Source: Achromobacter pestifer (GTDB lineage: Bacteria > Pseudomonadota > Gammaproteobacteria > Burkholderiales > Burkholderiaceae_B). Taken from it: a stretch of 64,000 nt of DNA. The translations under genes and the position numbers were made by a program. The DNA is taken from positions 6,014,001 to 6,078,000 of the forward strand of contig NZ_CP053985.1 of the NCBI RefSeq assembly GCF_013267355.1, given 5' to 3'. Shown here in pieces: positions 17,472 through 27,440 of the stretch. Each line of letters opens with the position of its first letter. Position 1 is the first letter of the stretch. The notes under the pieces were generated by a model. It saw nothing but the letters and a program-made list of their open reading frames with translations. It did no database searches and had not been told where the DNA came from.

Positions 17472-18715
17472 AGATGAAGCTCATCGCGGGTGTCGCCGCG
17501 AGTCTGGCGCTGATGTGCGCCGTGCCCGCGCAGGCGCAACAGGCCGTGCGCATCGGCGCGATCTACCCCTTGTCGGGCGCCTTGGCGTCCACGGGGGCGG
17601 AGATCAAGGCGGCCGTCGAGCTGGCGGTCGAGATCATCAACAATCCGCATCCCGAGCTCGAAGGCATACCGCTGGCCGCGGGCAGCGGGCTGCCCGCGTT
17701 GGGCGGCGCCAAGGTCGAAGTGGTGTTCGGCGATTCCCAGGGCAAGCCCGAAGTGGGCCTGGCCGATGCCCAGCGCCTGATCGACCAGGAAAAGGTCGTG
17801 GCCCTGACCGGCGCCTACCAGTCGGCCGTGACCAAGACCGCCAGCCGCATCGCCGAGCAGCGCGGCATCCCCTATGTGAACGGCGAATCCAGCAGCCCCG
17901 ACCTGACCGAACGCGGCTACAAGTGGTTCTTCCGCACCTCGCCCAACGACGATACCTTCGTCGAGAACATGATGCAGTTCCTGGATGGCATCAAGGCGGT
18001 GCCGACCGCCAAGATCGCGGTGGTGTACGAGAACACCGACTTCGGCGTGAACACCTACAAGGCGGTCGAAAAGTTCGCCAAGCAGTACAAGCGCCAACTG
18101 GTCGCCAACATCGCCTACAGCGCGGGTTCGGCCTCGGTGACGGCGGAGGTGCAGAAGCTGGCGGCCGCCAAGCCCGATGTGGCGATCTTCGCCAGCTATA
18201 CCTCGGACGCCATGCTGTTCGTGCGCACCATGCGCGAAAGCAAGTACGCGCCGCCGGTGCTGCTGGCCAACGACGCAGGCTTCATCGATTCGCGCTTCGT
18301 GCAGGAGGTGGGACCGCAGGTCCAGGGCGTGCTGACGCGCGACGTCTGGGGCAATGACGTGGCGGCGTCCAAGGCTGGCCTGAAGAAGATCAACGATATG
18401 TACAAGGCCAAGACCGGCAAGGACCTGAACGGCAACAACGCCCGCTCGATGCAAGGGGTGCTGGTGCTGGCCGACGCGATCAACCGGGCCGGCTCGACCG
18501 ATCCCGAGGCGATCCGCAAGGCGCTGGCGGCCACCGACCTGGGCGAAGCGCAGGTCGCGATGCCCTGGGCCGGGGTGCAGTTCGACGCCAAGGGCCAGAA
18601 CACCAAGGGTTCGGGCCTGATCCTGGAGCTGAAGGGGTCGTCCTACCAGACGGTGTGGCCGGAAAAATACCGCACGGACAAGAGCCTGCCCACGCTGCCG
18701 TTCGCCTGGAAGTAA
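17468..18715 (+). CDS. ABC transporter substrate-binding protein, LivK-like
   Basis: This 415-residue periplasmic protein has a signal peptide (MKMKLIAG, hydrophobic core, AQA-Q near residue 24). It has the Peripla_BP_6 fold seen in VRIGAIYPLSGALASTGAEIKAA and the ligand-contact region TGAYQSAVTKTASRIAEQRGIPYVNGESSSPDLT split over residues 115-150. Such proteins bind branched-chain amino acids but also amides, urea or aromatic acids. The set of five adjacent genes (binding protein, two permeases, two ATPases) is complete. It is longer than LivK of E. coli (about 370), which hints at a non-amino-acid ligand. Confidence 0.88.
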   Translation: MKMKLIAGVAASLALMCAVPAQAQQAVRIGAIYPLSGALASTGAEIKAAVELAVEIINNPHPELEGIPLAAGSGLPALGGAKVEVVFGDSQGKPEVGLADAQRLIDQEKVVALTGAYQSAVTKTASRIAEQRGIPYVNGESSSPDLTERGYKWFFRTSPNDDTFVENMMQFLDGIKAVPTAKIAVVYENTDFGVNTYKAVEKFAKQYKRQLVANIAYSAGSASVTAEVQKLAAAKPDVAIFASYTSDAMLFVRTMRESKYAPPVLLANDAGFIDSRFVQEVGPQVQGVLTRDVWGNDVAASKAGLKKINDMYKAKTGKDLNGNNARSMQGVLVLADAINRAGSTDPEAIRKALAATDLGEAQVAMPWAGVQFDAKGQNTKGSGLILELKGSSYQTVWPEKYRTDKSLPTLPFAWK

Positions 18716-18764
18716 CCATAGTCTGACGCGGCGGGCCGCGGGGCTCCGCCGCGAGGAGCACTCC

Positions 18765-19616
18765 ATGTTTGAAGCTCTCTCGGCAGGCCTGTTCAATGGC
18801 CTGATCTATGCCGCGGTGGCGGTGGGGCTGGCGCTGATCTGGGGCATTACCGACGTCATCAACTTCGCCCACGGCGAGTTCCTGATGCTGGGCATGTATG
18901 CCGCCTATTGGCTCTATACGCTGGGCCACATCGATCCCACGCTGTCGGCGCCGCTGGTGGCGGTCCTGCTCGCCTTCGTCGGTTTCCTGACCTATGCGCT
19001 CATCATCCGCCGGCTGCAGAAGGGGCCGGCGATGGCGGTCATCCTGGCCACCTTCGGCTTGGGGCTGGTGCTGCGCCAGATCGCCTTCATCGCCTTCAGC
19101 CCGGACTACCGCAGTCTGCCCGACACGCTGGTGTCAGGCAGCGTCACGGTTGCCGGCATCTCGCTGGGCAGGCCCCAGGTGGTGACGGGCCTGATCGCGC
19201 TGGTGGTGGTGGTCGCGCTGTTCATCCTGGTGTACCGCACGCGCTGGGGCCATGCCCTGCAAGCGGTGGCGGAAGACCGCCAGGTGGCGGCGCTGGTGGG
19301 CATTTCGCCCGACCGGGTCAACGCCCAGGTCTGGATGCTGGGCAGCGCCGCGGTGGGCCTGGCCGGCGCCTTGCTGACCACCTTCTTTTACGTGTTCCCC
19401 TCGGTGGGCACGGTATTCGGGCTGCTGGCCTTCGTGGCGGTGTGCATGGGCGGCTTCGGGTCGCTGCCGGGCGCCTTCATCGCGGGAATTCTGATCGGGA
19501 TCATCGAGGCCATGACAGGCTACTTCGTTGCGCCGGCCTTGAAGACGGTGAGCGTCTTCATCCTGTTCATCCTGGTTCTTTGGTATCGGCCGCGCGGCCT
19601 GTTCGGGCGGTGGTGA
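18765..19616 (+). CDS. Branched-chain-type ABC transporter permease, LivH-like
   Basis: This 283-residue inner-membrane permease has about eight hydrophobic segments. The N-terminus FNGLIYAAVAVGLALIWG and INFAHGEFLMLG are LivH hallmarks, and the EAA-like loop lies around LQAVAEDRQVAALVGI (approximately residues 167-182). GAGGAG precedes the ATG. It works with LivM-like, LivG-like and LivF-like subunits encoded next. Confidence 0.9.
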   Translation: MFEALSAGLFNGLIYAAVAVGLALIWGITDVINFAHGEFLMLGMYAAYWLYTLGHIDPTLSAPLVAVLLAFVGFLTYALIIRRLQKGPAMAVILATFGLGLVLRQIAFIAFSPDYRSLPDTLVSGSVTVAGISLGRPQVVTGLIALVVVVALFILVYRTRWGHALQAVAEDRQVAALVGISPDRVNAQVWMLGSAAVGLAGALLTTFFYVFPSVGTVFGLLAFVAVCMGGFGSLPGAFIAGILIGIIEAMTGYFVAPALKTVSVFILFILVLWYRPRGLFGRW

Positions 19617-19617
19617 G

Positions 19618-20607
19618 ATGAACAACATAAACAAACTCGACGCCGCATCGGCCGGCGTGCCCAAATGGCCCATCGCGGCGGCAGCCGTGGCCGCCATCCT
19701 GATGGCCCTGGTGCCGCTGGTGGTGAAGGACGCCTTCACCCTGCAGGTGCTGCTGCTGGCCATCATGTTCGGCGCGCTGGGCGCGTGCTGGAACCTCGTC
19801 GGCGGCTTCCTCGGGCGGATCTCCTTCGGCCACAGCGTGTTCGTGGGCGTCGGGGGCTACACCACCTTGCTGCTGCTGCACCACCTGAAGCTCACGCCGC
19901 TCCTGGGCATTCCGCTGGGCGGGCTGATCAGCGCCGGGCTGGCCTGGCTGGTGGGCGGTCCCACCTTGCGCTTGTCCGGCCACTACTTCGCCATGGCCAC
20001 CATCGCGCTGCTGCAGATTGGGCTGCTGCTGATGATCAACTGGGAGTGGGCGGGTGGCGCCGTCGGCCTGGAGGCGCCCATCGGCGATGCCGCCTGGATG
20101 CTGCTGTTCCGCAGCAAGGTGCCGTATTACCTGATCGCGGTCGGCCTGGCGTTCCTGACCTTCTGCGCCACCTTCTTCCTGGTGCATTCCAAGACCGGCT
20201 TCTACTGGCGGGCCATCAACGGCGACGAGGCGGCCTCGCGCAGCCTGGGCGTGCCGGCGGACCGCTACAAGATGCTGGCCTTTGTGATGTCGGCGGGCAT
20301 GACCGGGGTGTGGGGCGGCTTCTTCGCCATGTACGTGGGTTTCATCGATCCGGAGTCCATGTTCAATCTGACGATGTCGGTGCAGGTCGTGCTGGTCACC
20401 ATCCTGGGCGGGGTCGGCACGCTGATCGGCCCGTGGCTGGGCGCGGCGGTGCTGCTGCCGCTGTCCGAGGGCACGCGCGTGCTGTGGGGCAGTTCGGGCA
20501 TGGGCCTGGACCTGCTGGTTTTCGGCCTGGCGATCTTGTTGGTCACCATGTTCCTGCCGGGTGGGCTGGTCACATTGAGGAGGCGCCGTGGCTCTGCTGG
20601 ACGTTAA
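19618..20607 (+). CDS. Branched-chain-type ABC transporter permease, LivM-like
   Basis: This 329-residue inner-membrane permease has about nine hydrophobic segments. LivM hallmarks are NLVGGFLGRISFGHSVFVGVG, RLSGHYFAMATIAL, and the coupling loop AINGDEAASRSLGVPADRYKM near residue 200 (each split here over adjacent positions). Its ATG lies one base after the LivH stop, and its last 20 nt overlap the LivG-like gene, so the operon is translationally coupled. Confidence 0.9.
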   Translation: MNNINKLDAASAGVPKWPIAAAAVAAILMALVPLVVKDAFTLQVLLLAIMFGALGACWNLVGGFLGRISFGHSVFVGVGGYTTLLLLHHLKLTPLLGIPLGGLISAGLAWLVGGPTLRLSGHYFAMATIALLQIGLLLMINWEWAGGAVGLEAPIGDAAWMLLFRSKVPYYLIAVGLAFLTFCATFFLVHSKTGFYWRAINGDEAASRSLGVPADRYKMLAFVMSAGMTGVWGGFFAMYVGFIDPESMFNLTMSVQVVLVTILGGVGTLIGPWLGAAVLLPLSEGTRVLWGSSGMGLDLLVFGLAILLVTMFLPGGLVTLRRRRGSAGR

Positions 20608-21302
20608 GAACCTGACCAAGCAATTCGGCGGTCTGGTGGCGAACAAGGACATCTCGCTATCGGTCGAGGCGGGCGAGATCGTCGCCATCATCGGCCCCAA
20701 TGGCGCGGGCAAGAGCACCTTGTTCAATGGCCTGGTGGGACATCACGAGCCGACCTCCGGCTCGGTGACCTTCGATGGCCAGTCCATGATAGGCCGCCAG
20801 CCCGAGCAGGTGGCCGCCATGGGCCTGGTGCGTACCTACCAGATCCCGCGCAGCTTCGGGCAGATGACGGTATTGGAGAACGCCATGGTCGGCGCATTGC
20901 TGCGCCATCCGCGTCTGCAGGACGCGCGGCGCGAATCGGCCCGCGTGCTGGAACTGGTGGGCCTTGCCGAGCGCGCCGACGTAAGGGCGGCCGAGCTCAA
21001 CGTGGCCGGGCAGAAACGGGTCGAGCTGGCGCGGGCGCTGGCGACCGAGCCGCGCATGCTGCTGCTGGACGAGGTGGCGGGCGGCCTGAACCCGGCCGAA
21101 GCCATCGCGTTGGCGGAGATCCTGCGTGGCATCCATGCATCGGGCGTCACGCTCATCATCGTCGAGCACGTGCTGGAGGTGGTCATGCGGCTGGCGCACC
21201 GGGTGCTGGTGCTGAACTTCGGCCAGATGATCGCCGAGGGCGCGCCGCAAGAAATCGTGCGTAACCCGGCCGTGATCGAAGCCTATCTGGGGAGAAAGCA
21301 CC

Positions 21303-21310
<8 letters not shown>
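20588..21310 (+). CDS. Branched-chain-type ABC transporter ATPase, LivG-like
   Basis: The product is 240 residues with a GTG start and GAGGAGG at 20577-20583. Walker A is GPNGAGKST and the H-loop IVEHVLEVVM. The signature motif is relaxed to LNVAGQKRVELARAL, and Walker B reads MLLLDEVAGGLNPAE where DEP-AGLNP is more usual; such relaxed forms occur in the LivG group. It pairs with the LivF-like ATPase that overlaps its 3' end by 8 nt. Confidence 0.88.
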
Positions 21311-22022
<712 letters not shown>

Positions 22023-22044
22023 GTCTGAACGGGCGACGCAGCCA

Positions 22045-22069
22045 CGCCGGACGCGTAAGGCGTCCGGCG
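22045..22069. terminator. Hairpin between convergent livF-like and porin genes
   Basis: The perfect 10-bp stem CGCCGGACGC/GCGTCCGGCG with a GTAAG loop lies between two stop codons (22022 and 22080). There is no T-run, but its place suggests a bidirectional terminator. Confidence 0.6.
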
Positions 22070-22079
22070 CGGACGATCA

Positions 22080-23150
22080 TCAGAAGATGTGGCGGAAGCC
22101 CACTGCGGCGCCGAGCTGGTTGCTCTTGCCGGTGATTTCGCCGCTGGCGGCATCGCTGACCTTGTTCCAGTCCACGGTGCCGTACACCTGCGAACGCTTG
22201 GACAGCGAGTACTCGGCCACGGCGACCAGCGCGTAGCGCTTGCCCTTGTCGCCGTCTTCGACCACGTTCTTGCTCTGGTCGTAGTAGGCGGCGCCGGTGA
22301 TGGCCCAGCGCGGCGTGGCCTGCCAGGTCACGCCGGCGAAGTAGCCGTTGTCCTTGCGGTCCAGGCCGGCGGCCTGGGCGCCACCCATGACCGCGTTGAC
22401 CCAGCCGGTTTCGTCGCGGCCGTTGTAGTAGCCGGCGAAGACCTTGGCGCCGTCGAACTGATACGAAGCGTTCAGGTTCCAGACGCGCTGGCGCAGGTCG
22501 GAATCCGTGCCATCGTAGGTCTGCTGATAGGCCGCACCCAGGCCCAGCTTGCCGACGGTGTAGCGCAGGCTGGCGCCGTACTGCTGGCCGGCCTTGTGGT
22601 CGTTGTAGTCGTCGCCGTTGGCCCACGACAGCGCGAACGCCAGGTCTCCGATGGTGTTGGAGTACTTGGTCATGTTGTTGGTGCGCACACGCGACATGGC
22701 GGCGGGCAGCCAGGCGTTCTGGTCGTAGTTGCCGACGGTCAGCGGGTCGAAGTAGTCGGCCAGCAGGTCGAACATCGGGGTGTTCTGCAGACCCAGGGTC
22801 AGCGCGCCGATGTTGCCGCCGTCCAGGCCGATATAGGCCAGGCGGCTGAAGGTCTTGGCCGGATCCGAACCGCGGCCGTTCTGCATGTTGAAGCCGTTTT
22901 CCAGGCGGAAGAAGGCGCGGTTGCCGTTGCCGAGGTCTTCGGAGCCGCGCAGGCCCCAGCGGCTGTTGGAAATGGCGCCGTTTTCCATCGACACGCGGCT
23001 GCCGTCGGCGCCTACGCTGCCGGCGCTGGTGCTCAGGTAGCGGATGCTGACGTCGGCGATGCCGTACAGGGTGACGCTGGTTTCGGCTTGGGCCGTGCCG
23101 GCGGCCAAGCCCAGGCCTGCAAGGGCGAGGGATAGGGTGATGCGTTTCAT
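22080..23150 (-). CDS. Outer-membrane porin, Burkholderiales Omp32/OmpC type
   Basis: This 356-residue protein has a signal peptide (MKRITLSLALAGLGLAAG, cleavage AQA-E near residue 22). The mature part opens TSVTLYGIADVSIRY, a hallmark of betaproteobacterial general porins. WGLRGSEDLGNGNRAFFRLENGF and alternating aromatic strands indicate a 16-stranded barrel. It ends in GFRHIF, with the terminal Phe needed for BAM recognition. AGGAGGAG lies 8 nt upstream of the ATG. It stands between the ABC importer and a TRAP operon, so it may provide outer-membrane entry for their ligands. Confidence 0.92.
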   Translation of the reverse strand: MKRITLSLALAGLGLAAGTAQAETSVTLYGIADVSIRYLSTSAGSVGADGSRVSMENGAISNSRWGLRGSEDLGNGNRAFFRLENGFNMQNGRGSDPAKTFSRLAYIGLDGGNIGALTLGLQNTPMFDLLADYFDPLTVGNYDQNAWLPAAMSRVRTNNMTKYSNTIGDLAFALSWANGDDYNDHKAGQQYGASLRYTVGKLGLGAAYQQTYDGTDSDLRQRVWNLNASYQFDGAKVFAGYYNGRDETGWVNAVMGGAQAAGLDRKDNGYFAGVTWQATPRWAITGAAYYDQSKNVVEDGDKGKRYALVAVAEYSLSKRSQVYGTVDWNKVSDAASGEITGKSNQLGAAVGFRHIF

Positions 23151-23438
23151 GCGGGGGCTCCTCCTGGGTAGCGCTATTTTTAGTGACGCCGGGCTTTTGG
23201 CTCGGCTGGTTGCGCCTGGCGGATCGTCAGGCGCCGGGCCGCCGCGCCGACGCTTCTGGTAAGCGCGGGTCCGGGCGATGGCCGCATATGCACATATACG
23301 CCGTAATGTTGCAACGTATCAGCGCCTGGGAATTCTAGAAAAACTGGGGCGTGAACAACACCTGTAGTTTTTTGGAGTTTTCCCTGGTTTACAGGACGGC
23401 AAAACAGGGGGAGCGGTTAGGGGGGGCTTGCCATCGCG
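23151..23438. other. Porin upstream region, no gene seen
   Basis: About 290 bp lie upstream of the porin and contain its minus-strand promoter and leader. A 7-bp stem GCGCCTG/CAGGCGC (23212-23234) lies in the leader. I see no convincing -35/-10 pair or coding frame. Confidence 0.35.
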
Positions 23439-23469
23439 AAAAAAAACCCCGTTCCGGGAACGGGGTTTT
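23439..23469 (-). terminator. Rho-independent terminator of the second TRAP operon
   Basis: The stem CCCCGTTC/GAACGGGG with loop CGG (23447-23465) is flanked by AAAA/TTTT. In the minus direction it is followed by eight T (complement of 23439-23446). It lies 15 nt after the minus-strand dctM stop at 23485. It is a textbook intrinsic terminator. Confidence 0.88.
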
Positions 23470-23484
23470 CAGGGTGACGCCGGC

Positions 23485-24786
23485 CTACAGCGTCATGTGC
23501 AGCGGCAGCCAGGTCGCTATGCCAGGCACGGCATAGAGCAGCAGTACCGCCAGGATCATCAGGAAGAACATCGGCAGCGATGCGCGCGCGATGTAGGGCA
23601 ACTCCCTGCCGCTCATGCCGGACAGCACGAACAAATTGAACCCCACCGGCGGCGTGATCTGTGCCATTTCCACAACGAACACGATGAAGATGCCGAACCA
23701 GATCAGGTCGATGCCGGCGGCCTGCACCGTGGGCAGCAGCACGCCCATGGTCAGCACGACGATGGAGATGCCGTCCAGGAAGCAGCCCAGGATGATGAAA
23801 AACACCATCAGCGCCATGATCAGCCAGAACTGGGACAGGCCCAGGCCGCCGATCCATTCGGCCAGCGCGCGCGGCAGGCCGATATAGCCCATCGCCAGCG
23901 TCAGGAACTGCGCACCCGCCAGGATCAGCGCAATCATGCAGTACAGCCGGGTCGCGCCCAGCAGCGACTGCATGAAGGCGGAGCGGTTCAGCGAACCCTG
24001 CAGCGCCGAGAGGAACAGGGCGCCCACCACGCCGACCGCCGCCGCTTCCGTGGCGGTGGCGATGCCGGTGTAGATGGAGCCCAGCACCGCGCCGATCAGC
24101 AGCATGACCGGGATCAGATGGCGCGAGCGCGACAGCTTCTCCATCAGCGTCAGGCCGGGGTCGGCTGCCGGCACTTGGCCGGGGTTGCGGATCGCCCACC
24201 AGGCGATGTAGCCCATGAACAGCAAGGCCAGCAGGATGCCAGGCACGATGCCCGCGATGAACAGCTTGGCGATGGACACGTCCGCCGCCACGCCGTACAC
24301 GATCATGATGATGGAAGGCGGAATCAGCAGGCCCAGCGTGCCGGCGCCCGACAGCGTGCCCAGGATCTTGTCCTCGGGGTAGCCGCGGCGCGTCAGCTCG
24401 GGGATGGTCATCTTGCCGACCGTGGCGCAGGTCGCCGCGGACGAGCCCGAGACCGCGGCGAAGATGGCGCAGCCGATCACGTTGGTGTGCAGCAGCCGCC
24501 CGGGCAGGCGGTTGAGCCAGGGGGCGAGCCCCTTGAACAGGTCTTCCGATAGCCGCGTGCGGAACAGGATTTCACCCATCCACAGAAAGAGCGGCAGGGC
24601 GGTCAGGGTCCAGCTGGACGACGCGCCCCAGATGGTGACGGCCATGGCATCGCCCGCCGGGCGGCTGGAGAAGATCTCCATGCCGATCCATGCGGTCCCC
24701 GCCAGGGTCAGGCCGACCCAGACGCCGCAGCCCAGCAGCGCGAAGATCGAGACGACCAATAGGGTAATGACGAGAAGTTCATTCAT
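23485..24786 (-). CDS. TRAP transporter large permease, DctM family (second system)
   Basis: This 433-residue inner-membrane protein has about 12 hydrophobic segments. Family motifs are ALPLFLWMGEILFRT, AAVSGSSAATCATVGKMTIPEL, GTLGLLIPPSIIMIVYG, and near the C-terminus AQITPPVGFNLFVLSG. It overlaps the small-permease gene by 8 nt and is the last gene of a dctPQM operon. It is only distantly similar to the DctM at 11839, so the two TRAP systems are not a recent duplication. Confidence 0.92.
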   Translation of the reverse strand: MNELLVITLLVVSIFALLGCGVWVGLTLAGTAWIGMEIFSSRPAGDAMAVTIWGASSSWTLTALPLFLWMGEILFRTRLSEDLFKGLAPWLNRLPGRLLHTNVIGCAIFAAVSGSSAATCATVGKMTIPELTRRGYPEDKILGTLSGAGTLGLLIPPSIIMIVYGVAADVSIAKLFIAGIVPGILLALLFMGYIAWWAIRNPGQVPAADPGLTLMEKLSRSRHLIPVMLLIGAVLGSIYTGIATATEAAAVGVVGALFLSALQGSLNRSAFMQSLLGATRLYCMIALILAGAQFLTLAMGYIGLPRALAEWIGGLGLSQFWLIMALMVFFIILGCFLDGISIVVLTMGVLLPTVQAAGIDLIWFGIFIVFVVEMAQITPPVGFNLFVLSGMSGRELPYIARASLPMFFLMILAVLLLYAVPGIATWLPLHMTL

Positions 24787-25279
24787 GGGTTTGCTGCGAA
24801 GAGGCGGCGGCCAGGCCGCGTGAGCGTCGGATCAGCTCGTCGATCAGGGCGACCAGGAACAGCACCGTGCCGACAGCCATGCTGATCTGGGGAATCCAGA
24901 GCGGCGTGGCGTCGTTGGACGTGGAGATGTCGTTGAACTGCCAGGAGTCGTAGGCCAGCTTGACGCTGAAGAACGCGAACGAGGCGGCCAGCAGGCAGCC
25001 GACCGCCAGGGCGAAGATATCCAGCCTGCGGCCCGCGGCAGGCTTGAGCGAATTGAGCAGCAGCGTCACGCGGATGTGTTCGCCGTGCTTGAACGTGCTG
25101 GACAACGCAAGAAAGCCGGCGGCGGCCATGAAATACCCGGCATAGGCGTCCGTGCCGGGGATGTTCATGCTGAGCTGGCGCGCGATGATCGCGGCCAGCA
25201 CAGACACCAGTACGCCGATCGTGCACAAGCCGGCCAACAGGCCGGCCGCGCCGTAAAGACCATCTAGAAAGCGGCGCAT
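24779..25279 (-). CDS. TRAP transporter small permease, DctQ family (second system)
   Basis: This 166-residue inner-membrane protein has four hydrophobic segments. The motif IPGTDAYAGYFMAAAGFLALSSTF, around residues 40-63, is a DctQ hallmark. It begins 8 nt after the binding-protein stop and overlaps the large permease gene by 8 nt. Confidence 0.87.
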   Translation of the reverse strand: MRRFLDGLYGAAGLLAGLCTIGVLVSVLAAIIARQLSMNIPGTDAYAGYFMAAAGFLALSSTFKHGEHIRVTLLLNSLKPAAGRRLDIFALAVGCLLAASFAFFSVKLAYDSWQFNDISTSNDATPLWIPQISMAVGTVLFLVALIDELIRRSRGLAAASSQQTHE

Positions 25280-25286
25280 GGAGATA

Positions 25287-26261
25287 TCACTGCTTCTTGT
25301 AGGCGTCGATCATGGCCTGGCCGTCCGCGCCGGCCTTCTTCAGCCAGTCGTCCAGCATGCGCTTGCCGATCACGGACAGGCCTTCCTTCAGCTCGACCGT
25401 GGGCTTGACGGTTTCCATGCCGTTCTTGGCCAGTTCTGCCTGGTACCACTTGTTCTTTTCCTGCGACAGCTTCCAGCCGCGTTCCTCGGCTTGCGCGCCG
25501 GCCTTCTTCAAGGCGTCTTGTGCAGCGGGGTCCAGCGCATCGAACGCCTTCTTGTTCACGATGATCGCGTTCTTGGGCAGCCAGGCCTGCGTGTCGTAGA
25601 ACTTCTTGATGTACTCGTAGGTCTTGGTGTCGTAGCCGGTGGATGCCGACGACATGTAGGAGTCGATCACGCCCGTGGCCAAGGCCTGGGCCAGTTCGGC
25701 TTGCTGCACCGTGACGGGCTGCGCGCCGACCAGCTCGGCGATCTTGGCCGTCACCGGGCTGTAGGCGCGCCACTTCAGGCCCTTCATGTCCGAGATCTGC
25801 TTGATGTCCTTGTTGGCGAAGATGCCCTGGGGCGGCCAGGCCACCGCGTACAGCAGCGTCATTCCGTGCGCGTTCAGCTTCTTCTCGAGGAAGGGCTTCT
25901 GCGCCTGGTAGAGCTTGAACGACGCGTCATAGCCGGTGGCCAGGAAGGGCAGGCCGTCCAGTTCGTAGATCGGATCTTCGTTCGCAAAGTTGGTCAGCAG
26001 AATCTCGCCGATCTGCGCCTGGTTGCCTTGCACCGCGCGCTTGATCTCGGGCGCCTTGTACAGCGAGGCGTTATTGTGCAGCGTGATCTTCAGCTTGCCT
26101 TCCGACAGCGTGTCCACGTCCTTGACGAAGGTGGTCAGGTTCTCGACGTGGAAGTTGCTGGCCGGATAGGCGGTGGGCAGATCCCATTTCGTTTGAGCCT
26201 GGGCGCTGGCGCTGAACGCCAGGACGATGCTGCCTGCCAACAGGGAAATTTTCTTGTGCAT
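25287..26261 (-). CDS. TRAP transporter substrate-binding protein, DctP family (second system)
   Basis: This 324-residue periplasmic protein has a signal peptide (MHKKISLL, AQA-Q near residue 20). The mature part begins TKWDLPTAYPASNFHVENL, typical of DctP. The ligand-binding Arg region is MKGLKWRAYSPVTAKIAELVG. The ATG at 26261 has AAGGA about 7 nt upstream; the frame runs further, but the signal peptide fixes this start. It is the first gene of the operon, divergent from nudC. The ligand is unknown. Confidence 0.9.
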   Translation of the reverse strand: MHKKISLLAGSIVLAFSASAQAQTKWDLPTAYPASNFHVENLTTFVKDVDTLSEGKLKITLHNNASLYKAPEIKRAVQGNQAQIGEILLTNFANEDPIYELDGLPFLATGYDASFKLYQAQKPFLEKKLNAHGMTLLYAVAWPPQGIFANKDIKQISDMKGLKWRAYSPVTAKIAELVGAQPVTVQQAELAQALATGVIDSYMSSASTGYDTKTYEYIKKFYDTQAWLPKNAIIVNKKAFDALDPAAQDALKKAGAQAEERGWKLSQEKNKWYQAELAKNGMETVKPTVELKEGLSVIGKRMLDDWLKKAGADGQAMIDAYKKQ

Positions 26262-26445
26262 GGGGTGGTCCTTCTTTGCGAATGGTGAAGCCGGGTTGTG
26301 CCCGATAGGCATTGCGAAAAAGAGAGCGCTGCGCCGATGACGCGCAGCTGAAAAAGCCGTGCCATTCTATGTTGCTATGCGGCGGCCGAGCGCGCGAAAT
26401 CGCGTCTTTACGGGTTATTCCTAACAGGCGTGCGCACGGTCGATC

Positions 26446-26459
26446 ATTGAAGGTTCAAT
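26446..26459. promoter_or_regulatory. Dyad in the TRAP operon/nudC divergent region
   Basis: The perfect inverted repeat ATTGAA-GG-TTCAAT lies in the 250-bp space between the minus-strand TRAP operon and nudC. It could bind a dimeric regulator (GntR-like sites look similar), but no regulator gene is adjacent. Confidence 0.3.
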
Positions 26460-26511
26460 CTTTGCGCAAACGCAATGCAGCAGCCGTTTTTCTTCTAACA
26501 TTGCGTATCGA

Positions 26512-27303
26512 ATGCATGATGCCGAGGCGTGTGTGAATTTCGTTTTCCGTCGTGATGAGTTGCTGGTTGAAGAGACGTCCGCCGTATTGCCGGACACTGC
26601 CTTGTGCGTAAGGATAGGCGTGGCGGCCGCGGCCTTGCAGCCGATCTGGACGCTGCCCGGTTCGCCATGCCGCACCGTGCACGTGGAGCCCGGCATGGAG
26701 CCGCCGCAAGGCTATGCCTTCAGGAAGCTGCGTTCGCTTTTCGGTGTGCTGGACGACGAACGCATGGCGCTGGCCGGCCGCGCCTACCAGATCGCTGAAT
26801 GGGCGCGCACGCACCGGTTCTGTGGCGTCTGCGGCACGCCGTCGGAGCGCGTGTCCACCGAGTTCTGCCTGCGCTGCCCGTCCTGCGGCTTTTCGGCCTA
26901 TCCGCGCATTTCGCCGGCCATGATGGTGCTGATCCGCAAGGGCGACAGCGTCCTGCTGGCGCGCCACACCACCACGGCCACTTCGCGCTACACGGCGCTG
27001 GCAGGTTTCGTCGAACCCGGCGAAAGCATCGAGCAGACCATTCATCGCGAGGTCCATGAGGAAGTCGGCCTGAAGGTCGGCAACCTGCAGTATTTCGGCA
27101 GCCAGTCCTGGCCGTTCCCGCATTCGCTCATGGTCGCGTTCACGGCCGACTACGTGTCCGGCGATATCCGCGTCCAGGAAGACGAGATCGCCGATGCGCG
27201 CTGGTTCGGTCCGGGCGATCCCATGCCTGAGATCGCGCCGCGGATTTCCATTGCGGGCTGGCTGATCCGGGCCAATCTGCCCATGGGCTGGTCGGCGCCC
27301 TAA
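26512..27303 (+). CDS. nudC: NAD+ diphosphatase / RNA NAD-cap hydrolase
   Basis: NudC hydrolyses NAD(H) to NMN and AMP and removes NAD caps from RNA. The 263-residue protein has a zinc ribbon (Cys104, Cys107, Cys122, Cys125). The Nudix box runs from Gly165 to Leu187 (GFVEPGES, REVHEEVGL). The NADH-pyrophosphatase motif SQSWPFPHSLM is at 197-207. All key positions are intact. A terminator hairpin follows at 27335. Confidence 0.95.
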   Translation: MHDAEACVNFVFRRDELLVEETSAVLPDTALCVRIGVAAAALQPIWTLPGSPCRTVHVEPGMEPPQGYAFRKLRSLFGVLDDERMALAGRAYQIAEWARTHRFCGVCGTPSERVSTEFCLRCPSCGFSAYPRISPAMMVLIRKGDSVLLARHTTTATSRYTALAGFVEPGESIEQTIHREVHEEVGLKVGNLQYFGSQSWPFPHSLMVAFTADYVSGDIRVQEDEIADARWFGPGDPMPEIAPRISIAGWLIRANLPMGWSAP

Positions 27304-27334
27304 GCCGCTTTTTTGCTTGCAGTTTTCTAGGGGT

Positions 27335-27357
27335 ATTCCCTCGAAAGAGGGAATTTT
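27335..27357 (+). terminator. Intrinsic terminator after nudC
   Basis: The 8-bp stem ATTCCCTC/GAGGGAAT with a GAAA tetraloop is followed by TTTT, 32 nt after the nudC stop. Confidence 0.82.
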
Positions 27358-27440
27358 CGTCGCTTCGTTCGTATTTTTTATTGATGAAATATAGATAAAT
27401 TATTAGTATTTCGTTCAGATAAACTCGGCTTGCGTCTTCC